Assembly (NCBI GenBank): GCA_963719645.1
Contig: CAVRCT010000007.1
Location: 248,001 to 312,000, forward strand
Direction: 5' to 3'
Source of the DNA: CAVRCT01 sp963719645
GTDB taxonomy: Bacteria > Pseudomonadota > Gammaproteobacteria > DSM-16500
DNA length: 64,000 nt
The position numbers and the translations under genes were made by a program. Positions 1 to 8,941 of this stretch are shown here, piece after piece. Numbering within the stretch: position 1 is the stretch's first letter; each line of letters starts with the position of its first letter. Under the pieces are notes generated by a model. It was not told the origin of the DNA and ran no database searches. It saw nothing but the letters and a program-made list of their open reading frames with translations.

Positions 1-179
1 GCGTGTTTTGAGGATAAAAGCCTAGCAAAATGAAAAGATATTTGCTAGTGAATACCTATTTTTCCTCCTTCAATTTGAGTTATAAGCAATGAAAGTGTAT
101 TATGCGGCATCGCTAAAAAAACATTAACCATCTGTAATGTTTTTTTGCATTTTAAACCTATAAAAAATAGAGAAAATTT

Positions 180-2255
180 ATGAAAACGTCGAGATTGGCA
201 GCAACGTCATTCGCTCAGCCCGCGCAGCGCAAAACATTTCTTGCAACATCTGTTTCAGGAGCATCTTTAAGTAGCCGTGCAAGATTTTTTCCCCGTGCTT
301 CATATAGCAGCGTGAGTGGCCCTTTGGGTCCCCACAAATTATTCAATGCTGCTAGGAATGTTCTCGGGCGTCAGCAGCACCTTGGGTTGAAGCGTGCACT
401 TAGTACAACAGCACATAACGCCGATGTTACCCATTTGATTAAGCCCGGTGAGTCGAAGGATGTGTACGCGGCCATTTATACAACTAGCTACTCTGAGCCT
501 TTTAGTCTTTTACTAAAAGAAAAAGATGGATATTTACAGACATTGTTTGATAAGCGTGGTATTGCGAAAACATCACCCGGGTGGTTACTTCAACACGTGC
601 CAGGTATGAATAACACCGAGAAGCTTCATCTTAAGGGTATGGAATCAGGCAGTATTAGTGAAACTAAATATTTCTCGCAAAAAAACTGGATTCATTTCTT
701 AGATTATCTTAACCCACTTATTATAGGTAACTTACAAGTTGATAGCCCGCATAGAAGACATCTCGTTGATACCTATAATTTTTGCCTGACGGATGACCCG
801 ATTGTCACCCGGAACAGAAGCCAAGCAGTTGGATCGTTTCCTGTCATAAGACATCTTGTCAAGCCGTGTCGTTTTAAATGGGAAAAGGAAACAACATTTA
901 TTAAGCATATAGATAAAGGTTTATCTCCAATAGAGGCATTAAAAGAATATTTTGAGTTTGCGCCATGGGCAACCGAAACATTTTTTAAACGGATGGCTTT
1001 TGCTTCTGATGACATTCAGTTAAAACAAATTGGCAAATTTTTAGCACGTGGTTTACATATGAATGGTCAATTTGATACAAAACGTTATGGCTTACGAGTA
1101 ATGAATATTCCTTCATCGATAAAAGATCATGAAAATTTTAAAGCGATGTTGGATGTTGTCGCTGCAGTTGAATGCCTTGGTGACAATGATGCTATTCCTT
1201 CCCAGCTACTGATAAACACAGGGAATGATTGGGCTAAAAATAAAATATTAGTTAAGAATGAAACATCTTCTTTTACACATTCTGTGCGGGATTATTTTAA
1301 AGCTGTTGCAGAGGATTTACTGGCTCCTTATTTTTTTACAAAGCTAAGTCAACCGTATACTGCTAAAGGACACGCCATACCTGATCAATTCACTCAACCC
1401 GATTTTGTAAATTATATTATTGGGACATTACGAGATATTGTGGGTGAACAGCTAACTGTTTCTCTTACCCCGGTTACTCTGCAAGGTTATTCAAATAGAT
1501 GGCATCGCAATCAAACTGTCATTCATTCAAAAAAACCGCTGCTTTTGGACAAAACAAAACAAACTGAAAACAAAAAAAATGAATGGTACGCAATTATTCA
1601 AGATCAAACGATTGAAGGTTATGTCTATGAGGTACTCACTAACCAACAGCAACTCTCTCGCGAAGGTGAGGAAATGCATCATTGTGTAGGTGGTTATGCA
1701 AAAAGGTGCAAAGCGGGAAGAATCCATATTCTTTCGGGGAAAGGACCAAATGGTGAGCGTTTCACGCTGGAAATTGCAAGAGAAAACAATAAATTTATCG
1801 TGAGTCAATTGCTTGGTGCTTATAATAAACCCGTTTCATCGGATATCAGCGCAGCTGCAAATTCACTGGTCGATCAAATCAATACGGGAGAAGTAACGAG
1901 TCATTCAAAATGTGGTGCTATCGCAAGCGGCGAATCCCTCCAGAGCCAATTTGGATTTGATCTTTTTGATAGCCAAGCAAGAGAAGGTCTTTTCCAGGCA
2001 TATCAAGAAACACGTGTTCTGCCAAATCCATTCCAAAAATATAAATCTTTATCTGAGCTACTGGAAAAAACGGGTTTAGATGCACTCATAACCAAGATGG
2101 CTCAAGATGATGTTGTTAATTCTGCTACCTATAGTAAATGGCAGAACCAACAAGCCGAATTAAGGAACCCTGGAATGAGAAATCATATTGGTTTTGATCG
2201 GGTGCTTCCTGTTGATGAGTATAGATTAGGGATGAGATTCGGAATGGGAAGATAG
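180..2255 (+). CDS. PcfJ-domain protein with mitochondrial-presequence-like N-terminus
   Basis: A 691-aa protein. Residues 499-506 (MHHCVGGY) start a PcfJ-like block: HCVGGY, then a Cys/Gly pair, then a strand-rich stretch with RFTLEI and SQLLGAYN, as in PcfJ-like proteins of plasmids and phages, whose biochemical role is not known. The first 81 residues contain no Asp or Glu but about 12 Arg/Lys and many Ser/Ala, and end in K-R-A-L-S-T-T (71-77), which fits the R-x-(Y/F/L)|S processing pattern of mitochondrial presequences. The middle region (90-480) is not recognised. No convincing Shine-Dalgarno site precedes the ATG. The next gene, mscS-like, is convergent and separated by a nested palindrome. 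Host targeting is inference; the PcfJ call is fairly secure. Confidence 0.75.
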   Translation: MKTSRLAATSFAQPAQRKTFLATSVSGASLSSRARFFPRASYSSVSGPLGPHKLFNAARNVLGRQQHLGLKRALSTTAHNADVTHLIKPGESKDVYAAIYTTSYSEPFSLLLKEKDGYLQTLFDKRGIAKTSPGWLLQHVPGMNNTEKLHLKGMESGSISETKYFSQKNWIHFLDYLNPLIIGNLQVDSPHRRHLVDTYNFCLTDDPIVTRNRSQAVGSFPVIRHLVKPCRFKWEKETTFIKHIDKGLSPIEALKEYFEFAPWATETFFKRMAFASDDIQLKQIGKFLARGLHMNGQFDTKRYGLRVMNIPSSIKDHENFKAMLDVVAAVECLGDNDAIPSQLLINTGNDWAKNKILVKNETSSFTHSVRDYFKAVAEDLLAPYFFTKLSQPYTAKGHAIPDQFTQPDFVNYIIGTLRDIVGEQLTVSLTPVTLQGYSNRWHRNQTVIHSKKPLLLDKTKQTENKKNEWYAIIQDQTIEGYVYEVLTNQQQLSREGEEMHHCVGGYAKRCKAGRIHILSGKGPNGERFTLEIARENNKFIVSQLLGAYNKPVSSDISAAANSLVDQINTGEVTSHSKCGAIASGESLQSQFGFDLFDSQAREGLFQAYQETRVLPNPFQKYKSLSELLEKTGLDALITKMAQDDVVNSATYSKWQNQQAELRNPGMRNHIGFDRVLPVDEYRLGMRFGMGR

Positions 2256-2260
2256 CGTGT

Positions 2261-2441
2261 AGCCCGTGTGAAACGGCGTTGTTGCGTAATTCACGCACCG
2301 TCATTGCGAGGAGCGTTTTTTGCGACGAAGCAATCCAGTTTTAGATTTAAGTATCAAAAACTGGATTGCTTCGTCGCAAAAAACGCTCCTCGCAATGACG
2401 GAAGTGGGAATTACGCAACAACCCCGTGTTTCACACGGGCT
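2261..2441. repeat. Three-layer nested palindrome (family B shell, GCGTTGTTGCG shell, family A core)
   Basis: The outer arms are AGCCCGTGTGAAAC (2261) and its complement near 2428-2441. Inside lies a GGCGTTGTTGCGTAATT / AATTACGCAACAAC pair. The core at 2298-2401 is the palindrome that starts CCGTCATTGCGAGGAGCG and contains GCAATCCAG. Intact outer shells without the core occur at 25103 and 25832, so this looks like insertion of one palindrome into the loop of another. It may also act as a bidirectional terminator between the convergent pcfJ-like and mscS-like genes. Confidence 0.85.
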
Positions 2442-2446
2442 TGCTG

Positions 2447-3346
2447 TTACTTTTTATTAAGGCCCACTTCCAACTGAGGAAAATTGGTAATTTCAATAGT
2501 CATCGATGCATATTCGACTTTACCACGGGTTTCTGCAAATGCATCAACATACTGGGTGCATAATCGGTCTTTCATCAGGCGACGTTGATTGAAAAGAACG
2601 ATATAACGAGCGGTAAATTCTAGCCAGTTATCATTTGCAATCAGAGTCACAGAGGAAGCGAAATTGCTCTGTTCAATCATGTAACGTTCTCGAACTTGCA
2701 ACCATGCTTCATTCGCTTTAATTTGAAAATCTTGCGTAGTTTTGTTTGTGACATCTAAAATAATTTTACGCGCTAAATGTTGATCGCTGCCGTATCGCAC
2801 AGGCACCACGACTTCATCCCACACAAATGGAAATGTGGCAGAGTAATTAATCAAATTATCTTTCAGAATTGTGCTATTGGTAACATGAATGACTCGTCCT
2901 GTATACTGATCTGCTTTCACCCAATTGCCAATTTCCATGAGTGAAGTACGCAAAAATCCAATATGAATAACATCTCCTTGAATGTCACCTATCTGGATGC
3001 GATCACCTATCTGAAAAAGATTACTAGAGATAATAGAAATTCTACCCGCAATGCTAGTAATAATTTCTTGTAACGAAAAAGCAATTCCAGCGCCAATGAC
3101 GCTAAAAGGGATGGCAAATTCTTTAAGATCATTTGCAAATAAGGTAATTAGAAAAATAAAAAAAATAATACCGCTACACAGATTAGCAATTTCTTGAATT
3201 CGATAGCGAATCGGCAGTTTCTTAACGAAACAGCGTAATCCGGTTTTTAGTGTACTTAAAGAAAATTTTATAATAAGCAAAAACACGATGAGAACAACGA
3301 CTTTGTATAGTAATGTTGTATATTCTACGGAGATAAGCCAATTCAT
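2447..3346 (-). CDS. Small-conductance mechanosensitive channel, MscS family
   Basis: A 299-aa inner-membrane protein. It has hydrophobic segments at about 8-30, 55-72 and 78-100; the third is the Gly/Ala-rich pore helix (FSVIGAGIAFSLQEII). A MscS beta-domain follows (NLFQIGDRIQIGDIQGDVIHIG, about residues 110-132) and then the alpha/beta C-terminal domain. MscS proteins release osmolytes on hypo-osmotic shock. AGGA about 8 nt upstream of the ATG supports the start. The gene is a stand-alone unit, convergent with the pcfJ-like gene, and its stop codon lies just outside the nested palindrome. The exact paralogue cannot be told from sequence alone. Confidence 0.85.
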   Translation of the reverse strand: MNWLISVEYTTLLYKVVVLIVFLLIIKFSLSTLKTGLRCFVKKLPIRYRIQEIANLCSGIIFFIFLITLFANDLKEFAIPFSVIGAGIAFSLQEIITSIAGRISIISSNLFQIGDRIQIGDIQGDVIHIGFLRTSLMEIGNWVKADQYTGRVIHVTNSTILKDNLINYSATFPFVWDEVVVPVRYGSDQHLARKIILDVTNKTTQDFQIKANEAWLQVRERYMIEQSNFASSVTLIANDNWLEFTARYIVLFNQRRLMKDRLCTQYVDAFAETRGKVEYASMTIEITNFPQLEVGLNKK

Positions 3347-3463
3347 TTGAGAAATCCTTGTAATCAGTTATGAACCACTATGCATACTTATAGCATGTTA
3401 CCTGCTTCGTAATTATGCTTCATCTAGGTAACTATTTATAGAAAAAATAGGGGTCAAGGTGCA

Positions 3464-3695
3464 ATGGCACTAGCTTAAGAACTGTCGTCCCGGAATTTAG
3501 TAGCTCTTAACGAGCGCCTTTTGCTCGTTTAGAGCTACTTAATGTCCGGGATCCATCTTCAATTTATCGCCCTCTTGCTTTTAACTTATATGCTTTAAGC
3601 AAAATGGATCCCGGACATTAACTGGCGCTAAATTCGCAAAAAGCGCTCATTAAGCGCCAGTAAATTCCGGGACGACGTTCTTAAGCTAGTGCCAT
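3464..3695. repeat. Family C palindromic element with two internal hairpins (cloverleaf-like)
   Basis: Long inverted repeat. The outer arms (ATGGCACTAGCTTAAGAAC and complement) enclose GTCGTCCCGGAATTTA ... TAAATTCCGGGACGAC. Each arm of the inner stem is itself interrupted by a hairpin: GTAGCTCTTAACGAGC/GCTCGTTTAGAGCTAC on the left and CTGGCGCTAAAT/ATTAAGCGCCAG on the right, so the whole can fold as a cloverleaf. A 12-bp direct repeat GGGGTCAAGGTG flanks the element (3450 and 3697). A second copy with a different outer shell is at 11628-11892. Confidence 0.85.
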
Positions 3696-3857
3696 TGGGG
3701 TCAAGGTGTGCCTATATCATTACCCACAAATATTTCCTGCTTGCGCGCAAGCAGGAAACATTTGTGGGTAACGATATGGTCATAGACCCCTTTCTTCTAC
3801 TACGTCTATGCGGGAATGACAGTTGGGTTTCATTGATGTCAACCCAACATTGCCTAC
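3696..3857. repeat. Intergenic hairpin region
   Basis: Rest of the 3347-3857 gap between two minus-strand genes. It holds a perfect hairpin at about 3718-3771 (TACCCACAAATATTTCCTGC ... GCAGGAAACATTTGTGGGTA) and remnants of the GGGGTCAAG/GACCCC repeat that recurs at 8130, 12270 and 25925. No gene was seen. Confidence 0.6.
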
Positions 3858-6800
3858 TCAGCTTGACGAACCTCCACCTGGGCGAGGCAGTGATGAGCCA
3901 TTCCCTGCCTGACTACTCGACGAAGATGCTGCAGGAAGTGGTGCTGCCATTTTATATGCTTTTTTAGCCAGAGCATTATATATACCCAATTTATGTTTAT
4001 GTTGAGTAATCGCCGCCTTTATTTGATCCGTTTCCTTTCTTATTCTCTCTTTGAGTATCGGCAATGTATCTACTGGTTTGCCTTCTTCAAGTTGAGGTGA
4101 AAACGTATCTCGATCTTTCTTTGTTTCTTGGTGCAACTTATCTCTTAACACTTCCAGCGCATCTGTTAATTCCATTAGTTCTGTTATCGCTTCATCTATC
4201 GTCGGCTCTGGCGCTGCACTCCCATTCTGCATGAGACTCAACACAGAACCTCCATTAGAAGTTGGTGCTGATGAAGAATTGCTTGAACTAGACGAGGAGG
4301 AAAGAACTTTTTCGGCCAATACAGGTTGTATGCTTTGTGCTGTCGGTACGGACGCGCTGTTAACGAGAGAAGGAGAACGTCTAGAAAACAGACGGGATGC
4401 CGAAAGCGACGAAGGTTGTGCAGACGAATTTGCAAGTGAAAAATTCGTGGGTCTCCGCTCTGCTGGTGCCGATGATATACCGCTGGGTCTAGATGCATGA
4501 CTGCTTGAGGAACTTTGCAAAGCGGAAGAGCTTGAAGAAACCTGATGAGGCGCAGCAGCAAAGGGATTCGCATTTCCATTCTGTGCAGCGAGACTCTTGC
4601 CAAGTGCTTGACAACACCATTGTATGAATTCAGGCTGATAAAGTGGCGAGCAATCTGGACATTGCGGCACACTACCGTCTGTGAGTGTTTGCGAATTCCA
4701 TTGTTTTATTACCGCATTGCGTATAACAAATTCTATTCTAGCAATAGAATTACCCTGCCCAAGTTGCTGGCGTAATCCAGCAAGATAGTTTTCATTTAGA
4801 CAAATTTTCAAAACGGCAGTGCCAAGACGCGCAAAATTACCCGGAAATAGAACTTCCTCAGAGCTACCATCTTGCTCATGACTAGCTTTTACAGAATATT
4901 TTTTATTTGAGTTAATTAACACACTCATTACGCAAAGACAAATTTCGTGAATCATTCTCAGCACTATACGATCGCTGTCTGTTAATTTTATGTGTGTCTT
5001 AAACGCATTAACGAGAAATTTTCTGTCTGGCGTATTTTCAATATCCGGAAAAAACTGACCCTTAACAAATTCAATTACACACCCTTGAACTTTTTCTTGC
5101 AGAGGTGATATCAAAGCAGGTCGCGCTGGAACTGCTGAAGAACTTGAAGCACGACTGACGGATGGCTCGGATGCTTTCCGTTCTCTTGGTTCCGCCTGCA
5201 TGATAACGTCATTATCACTGGCGCTTGAATGGCTTGCACTCATCGATAGGCTTGAGGAACCATTGCTTGCCGGTGCTGATGCAATTGCTACTGTTGAAGA
5301 TTGCGACTGTGCAGCAGGCCCCGGTTGCACATGGAGTGCACTATTATTAATATTAACAAGTGACATTGGTCTCACTTCCTCTCTAGCGTCCGTTTCATTA
5401 GGCTTTGCTCTTCTCGGACGCTTTGACGCTGAGTTATCATCTGATGAATCATTGTGAGTAGACGGTTTTTTACGCTTTCCATTTTCTTTTTCTTTAGAAG
5501 CAGATTTTTCATCAGACATTTCACTGCTTGGCAGTATTGAAGAATAGTTATCCGCCACCCACCCTGACCTTATTCTTCTAGCATTCACCTTCGGTTTTTG
5601 ATCTGAAGAACTCGACGCTGAAAGCGATTGAGCAGATTGCTCACTGGCTACAGACAGAGGTGATTGGCTGTTAGAGAGTGCACTGCTAGAATGACTACTC
5701 GCCATTTCCATGGGAGATCGCGCTTGAACTGCCAGCGCAGAAAGATCATCCAGCGAGGCACCGTTAGACGAACTGCTGCTCATGTCATTTTGGCGATGAG
5801 GAGATAACGCAGGTGTTTCAGCCGCCTGCAAAAGCGCTGCGATTGCTAATGCATTCGTTGGAAATGGGCTGGGTGACGTTGCAGAACTTGATGAAGAAGA
5901 GCTGGAAGAGCTGCTTACATTTAATTGTTGTGCTGATAACATTTCTACATCCTCCTGATCCAAAAGGGGGGCTGCTGCAGCCCTTTTATTTTTTCTTACC
6001 TGAGTCGATTTTTTTCGAGATGAGCTAGTAGAACTCACGTCTTTTTTAGAAGAAGCACGTTTTTTTCTTTCGTCAAAGGCTGACCGTTTAGCATCAGCAT
6101 CAGCGGCATTCCAGACAGGATAGCGCTCGTAATTATTTGGATCCGCGTTAAATCCTTTAAGAATGAGAAGGAAATTGTTAGCGTTTTCCATACCTTTATG
6201 AGATACGCGAGACGATAGCTCGGGGTAAGTAGAACAATTTGTTAAAAATGTAATAGCGTCTTCAAATTTAAAATAGAGTGGATTTTGGTTAGTCGAAGTA
6301 CATAATGCATTCGCGTCGTCACCTTGCAGGCTGTGTATTTTTGTTCTTGTTATATTATGCTTTGTTACTTTCTCATAAAATTCGATAAAATTTTTTGTAC
6401 TTTTCCCATCCGATCTACCCAGCAAGTGAAAAAGAATCAGATCAGCAAGTGGAAGATAAATACCTTTTTCTTCCGTATTTTTAAGTACAAGCACGGCTAT
6501 TTTTCCAGCATCATCTGTATCGAGAGAAATACGCCGTATCTCGTATATACGTTTCTCGTTAGAATTTTTAGACTCATCTGTCATGCGCATGTTCTCTGAA
6601 GGACTGGCGGATGAGGATGAGGAACTGGCAGTACTACTTTGCGCAGAACTAGCAGAGTCTTGAGGAAAAACAGAGGCCATCTCGATGTCATCCATCGATT
6701 GACTACTCTCTGCCTTTTTTTCTACTGAAGCCGATGATGATGAAGAGGAAGAGCTGGATGCACTGCTTGCAGAAGAATCACTCGCTGCTGCTGAACTACC

Positions 6801-7397
6801 GGCTGTTTTAGGCGGTTTGATTTTCTTCTGACTGCCCTCAAATAATCTTGGGATACTAATATTACGCTGAACAACCTGTTTCACGTGCTTATAAAAGAAT
6901 TCTTTCTCATTATTTGTCGTTGCTTCAGAAGCCGTATAATTAAAATGATATACGTCCTTCAACTGTTCTTGTAATAAAGAAGCGATCTCTTCACGGTTAA
7001 ATTCGAGATATAAATCATTTAATTCAAGAAAATTAAATCGAAAGATCGTTTTCTTAGCTATCTTTTTCAATAATTTAAATAGCCATTCCATCTTATCGGT
7101 ATCAAATACGGAAAGATTATTAACGACTAATGCGAATGTATGAGCGATGTTTTGAATTTCCCCTTTGTTTTTTCTGACAGGCTTCGACCTTTTGCTGTCT
7201 TCCTCAGCTTTTTTTGCGTCATCTAATTTTTCCTGTGATGCAATAAATTCATTAAATTTCTGAGTAAATAAGTCGCGTTGTTCTTTTGTTTTCAACTCTT
7301 TTGCATCCATTTTGCCGCGGATAAAACCGTTGGAATCTGTTGTAAAATCGATTTCTTTGACTAGCTGGACTGGCTGCTCGCTTCGGACTGACGACAT
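3858..7397 (-). CDS. Large Ser-homopolymer protein with bipartite NLS (effector candidate)
   Basis: A 1179-aa protein from the ATG at 7397, chosen because GAGG stands 8 nt upstream; an in-frame start 20 codons earlier has no such site. The protein alternates predicted folded blocks (about 75-180, 285-430, 800-950) with low-complexity linkers containing Ser runs of up to about 11. Basic clusters occur at about 460-472 (RKKSTQVRKNKR) and 641-663 (KRKK, 14-residue spacer, KRPRR), the latter a classical bipartite nuclear-localisation pattern. The C-terminal region (about 1075-1150) is a heptad-like coiled coil, followed by a Ser/Gly tail. No enzymatic motif was recognised. The Ser/NLS design resembles a host-nucleus-directed effector, but this is inference; repeat expansion in a structural protein is the alternative. 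Confidence 0.7.
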   Translation of the reverse strand: MSSVRSEQPVQLVKEIDFTTDSNGFIRGKMDAKELKTKEQRDLFTQKFNEFIASQEKLDDAKKAEEDSKRSKPVRKNKGEIQNIAHTFALVVNNLSVFDTDKMEWLFKLLKKIAKKTIFRFNFLELNDLYLEFNREEIASLLQEQLKDVYHFNYTASEATTNNEKEFFYKHVKQVVQRNISIPRLFEGSQKKIKPPKTAGSSAAASDSSASSASSSSSSSSSASVEKKAESSQSMDDIEMASVFPQDSASSAQSSTASSSSSSASPSENMRMTDESKNSNEKRIYEIRRISLDTDDAGKIAVLVLKNTEEKGIYLPLADLILFHLLGRSDGKSTKNFIEFYEKVTKHNITRTKIHSLQGDDANALCTSTNQNPLYFKFEDAITFLTNCSTYPELSSRVSHKGMENANNFLLILKGFNADPNNYERYPVWNAADADAKRSAFDERKKRASSKKDVSSTSSSRKKSTQVRKNKRAAAAPLLDQEDVEMLSAQQLNVSSSSSSSSSSSATSPSPFPTNALAIAALLQAAETPALSPHRQNDMSSSSSNGASLDDLSALAVQARSPMEMASSHSSSALSNSQSPLSVASEQSAQSLSASSSSDQKPKVNARRIRSGWVADNYSSILPSSEMSDEKSASKEKENGKRKKPSTHNDSSDDNSASKRPRRAKPNETDAREEVRPMSLVNINNSALHVQPGPAAQSQSSTVAIASAPASNGSSSLSMSASHSSASDNDVIMQAEPRERKASEPSVSRASSSSAVPARPALISPLQEKVQGCVIEFVKGQFFPDIENTPDRKFLVNAFKTHIKLTDSDRIVLRMIHEICLCVMSVLINSNKKYSVKASHEQDGSSEEVLFPGNFARLGTAVLKICLNENYLAGLRQQLGQGNSIARIEFVIRNAVIKQWNSQTLTDGSVPQCPDCSPLYQPEFIQWCCQALGKSLAAQNGNANPFAAAPHQVSSSSSALQSSSSSHASRPSGISSAPAERRPTNFSLANSSAQPSSLSASRLFSRRSPSLVNSASVPTAQSIQPVLAEKVLSSSSSSSNSSSAPTSNGGSVLSLMQNGSAAPEPTIDEAITELMELTDALEVLRDKLHQETKKDRDTFSPQLEEGKPVDTLPILKERIRKETDQIKAAITQHKHKLGIYNALAKKAYKMAAPLPAASSSSSQAGNGSSLPRPGGGSSS

Positions 7398-7579
7398 GAC
7401 AAACCTCGTATTATTTTGTTTTAACAATGGGCTAGGGTACCGTTGAAATATTAACAAAACCTTAACGACAAAAGGTGATTTTCAGATACTTATTTTAAGT
7501 TCTTAATGTTGCCTTAATTAAATATTGAGATAGTATACTTCTCACTAATATTCTATTGACAAAATATGAGGGAACCGTG

Positions 7580-8041
7580 ATGAGTTTTTTAAGAAAATTT
7601 GCATGCTGTGATTCAACCGGAGAAAGCAAAAAAAATGCTCAATTTTATCGCGACATCCATGAATGGTTAGAAAAAATCATCCCTGCTGAACAAGAAAGAG
7701 TTATAAAAGATGCTACTGCGGGCGTTTTCTTTAGTCCTTCAACAGAAAGATATGCCGAAAAAAATAATCTATGGGGTACGCCTGATGATAAAGAAGAAAT
7801 TGTTAAACAAACTAAATCAATTGCAAAACGTCTCAATATTGTATTAAAACCGACAACGAATATGTCAGATTTTATACGTACGTTAATTAGTAAAGAAGAT
7901 GAGCTATATAAACACCTGGCTGATACTCTATCGCATGCAGAATTTAAAAAAGAAAAAATCGAAGAACCTCATAGCAAAAAGTTACAAAAAGAGGGTGCAG
8001 AGATCGCTGCTTCATCAGGGTTAGGGTGCGTTACAATGTAA
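7580..8041 (+). CDS. Small protein ending in a CaaX box (CVTM); effector candidate
   Basis: A 153-aa protein. The ATG at 7580 is preceded by GAGGGA, a better start than the TTG 24 nt upstream. It is charged, helix-rich and cytosolic in appearance, with two adjacent cysteines near the N-terminus (MSFLRKFACC). The last four residues are C-V-T-M, the pattern recognised by eukaryotic farnesyltransferase (compare K-Ras4B CVIM). Legionella effectors are known to use CaaX boxes for host-membrane anchoring. There is no homology I recognise for the body of the protein. It is divergent from the 1179-aa Ser-rich gene, and the shared upstream region (7398-7579) is AT-rich. The function is unknown. Confidence 0.7.
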   Translation: MSFLRKFACCDSTGESKKNAQFYRDIHEWLEKIIPAEQERVIKDATAGVFFSPSTERYAEKNNLWGTPDDKEEIVKQTKSIAKRLNIVLKPTTNMSDFIRTLISKEDELYKHLADTLSHAEFKKEKIEEPHSKKLQKEGAEIAASSGLGCVTM

Positions 8042-8082
8042 TTTTATCAAGGGACTGACCGCTTTTCATTGGCGGGGAAAAC

Positions 8083-8118
8083 ACGCCTAATAATACAAAC
8101 TATTGGGCGTATTTTTTT
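8083..8118 (+). terminator. Rho-independent terminator after the CaaX gene
   Basis: The stem CGCCTAATA / TATTGGGCG (one G-U pair) is followed by an A-T step and seven T residues at 8112-8118, 45 bp after the stop codon. Confidence 0.7.
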
Positions 8119-8149
8119 GCACCTGAGATCAAGGGGTCAAGATCAAAGG

Positions 8150-8187
8150 GTCAAGTGCCATCATTTGACATGTTTTAAAATAATCTG
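8150..8187. repeat. Copy of a dispersed 37-bp repeat
   Basis: The stretch from GGTCAAGTGCCATCATTTGA through GTTTTAAAATAAT is repeated almost exactly at 25933-25971, within the 25.8-26.3 kb element. It is probably a fragment of the same mobile sequence. Confidence 0.6.
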
Positions 8188-8227
8188 AGTCAGCATATCG
8201 ACTGCTTTTTTATAATCATCCCTCTTA

Positions 8228-8941
8228 TTAATTGCTTCCTAGATGGGCTGTTTCAACAATCCTTCCTTGCTCGGCCCACTCACTAACGTCGTGCAAAATA
8301 TCATTTATAAACTTTGTTTTTGCATCAGTGTATTGTTCACGGTCGTAAGTATGTTGCTGTGCTAATTGAATCTCTAATTTTGCCATAACTGGCCACTGAT
8401 TATTATAAGGTACTAATTCAATAGAATCATTTTTATAAATTTCATACCTAAATAATTCAGTACCATCATCTAATTTTATTCTTCCTCTAAAATCTAATCC
8501 GGCTTTTGTTAAAACTTTTTGAGAAGAAACATTTTCTGGGTATGAGGATGCAATAAGTTTATCTTTTGATAAATGCTGAAATCCCCATTGAATAATCGCT
8601 TTTGCTAACTCTGTAGCGTAGCCTTTCCCCCAGAATTTTTTGTGTAGACGATAAGCGATTTCGATTTCTGGTTGCGTATCATCAAATAAAAGATGAAATA
8701 GACCCGCTTGACCGACAAAGTTACCAGTTTCTTTTTCAAATACTGAAAAAAATCCAATACCATGCTTCTCATAATAGGAAATAAAAAAATCCAAGACTTC
8801 CTTTACCTCTTCCTGCTCTTGAACATCATCACCAGTATACTTCATTACAGCAGGATCGGATCGTAATATTACTAAATTATCCAGATCAGATAACTCCGGC
8901 GTTTTAAGTATCAATCTTTTGGTTTCTAAAAATATACTCAT
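8228..8941 (-). CDS. GNAT acetyltransferase fused to an internally deleted GrpB domain
   Basis: A 237-aa protein from the ATG at 8941 (MSIFLETKRLIL, a typical RimJ/RimL-type GNAT start; an upstream in-frame ATG adds six residues). Residues 1-170 form the GNAT fold, with the acetyl-CoA loop around FWGKGYATELAKAI. The remainder begins like a GrpB (UPF0157) domain (SIELVPYNNQWP) and then jumps directly to what looks like the GrpB C-terminus (YDREQYTDAKTKFINDILHDV), so about 100 central residues of that domain are missing. Substrate unknown. The acetyltransferase half may still work; the GrpB half should not. No strong ribosome site was seen. Confidence 0.75.
   Translation of the reverse strand: MSIFLETKRLILKTPELSDLDNLVILRSDPAVMKYTGDDVQEQEEVKEVLDFFISYYEKHGIGFFSVFEKETGNFVGQAGLFHLLFDDTQPEIEIAYRLHKKFWGKGYATELAKAIIQWGFQHLSKDKLIASSYPENVSSQKVLTKAGLDFRGRIKLDDGTELFRYEIYKNDSIELVPYNNQWPVMAKLEIQLAQQHTYDREQYTDAKTKFINDILHDVSEWAEQGRIVETAHLGSN

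Noticed and set aside
4231..4775. Several open frames antiparallel to the Ser-rich gene
   Set aside because: Shadows caused by the Ser-codon bias of the real gene.
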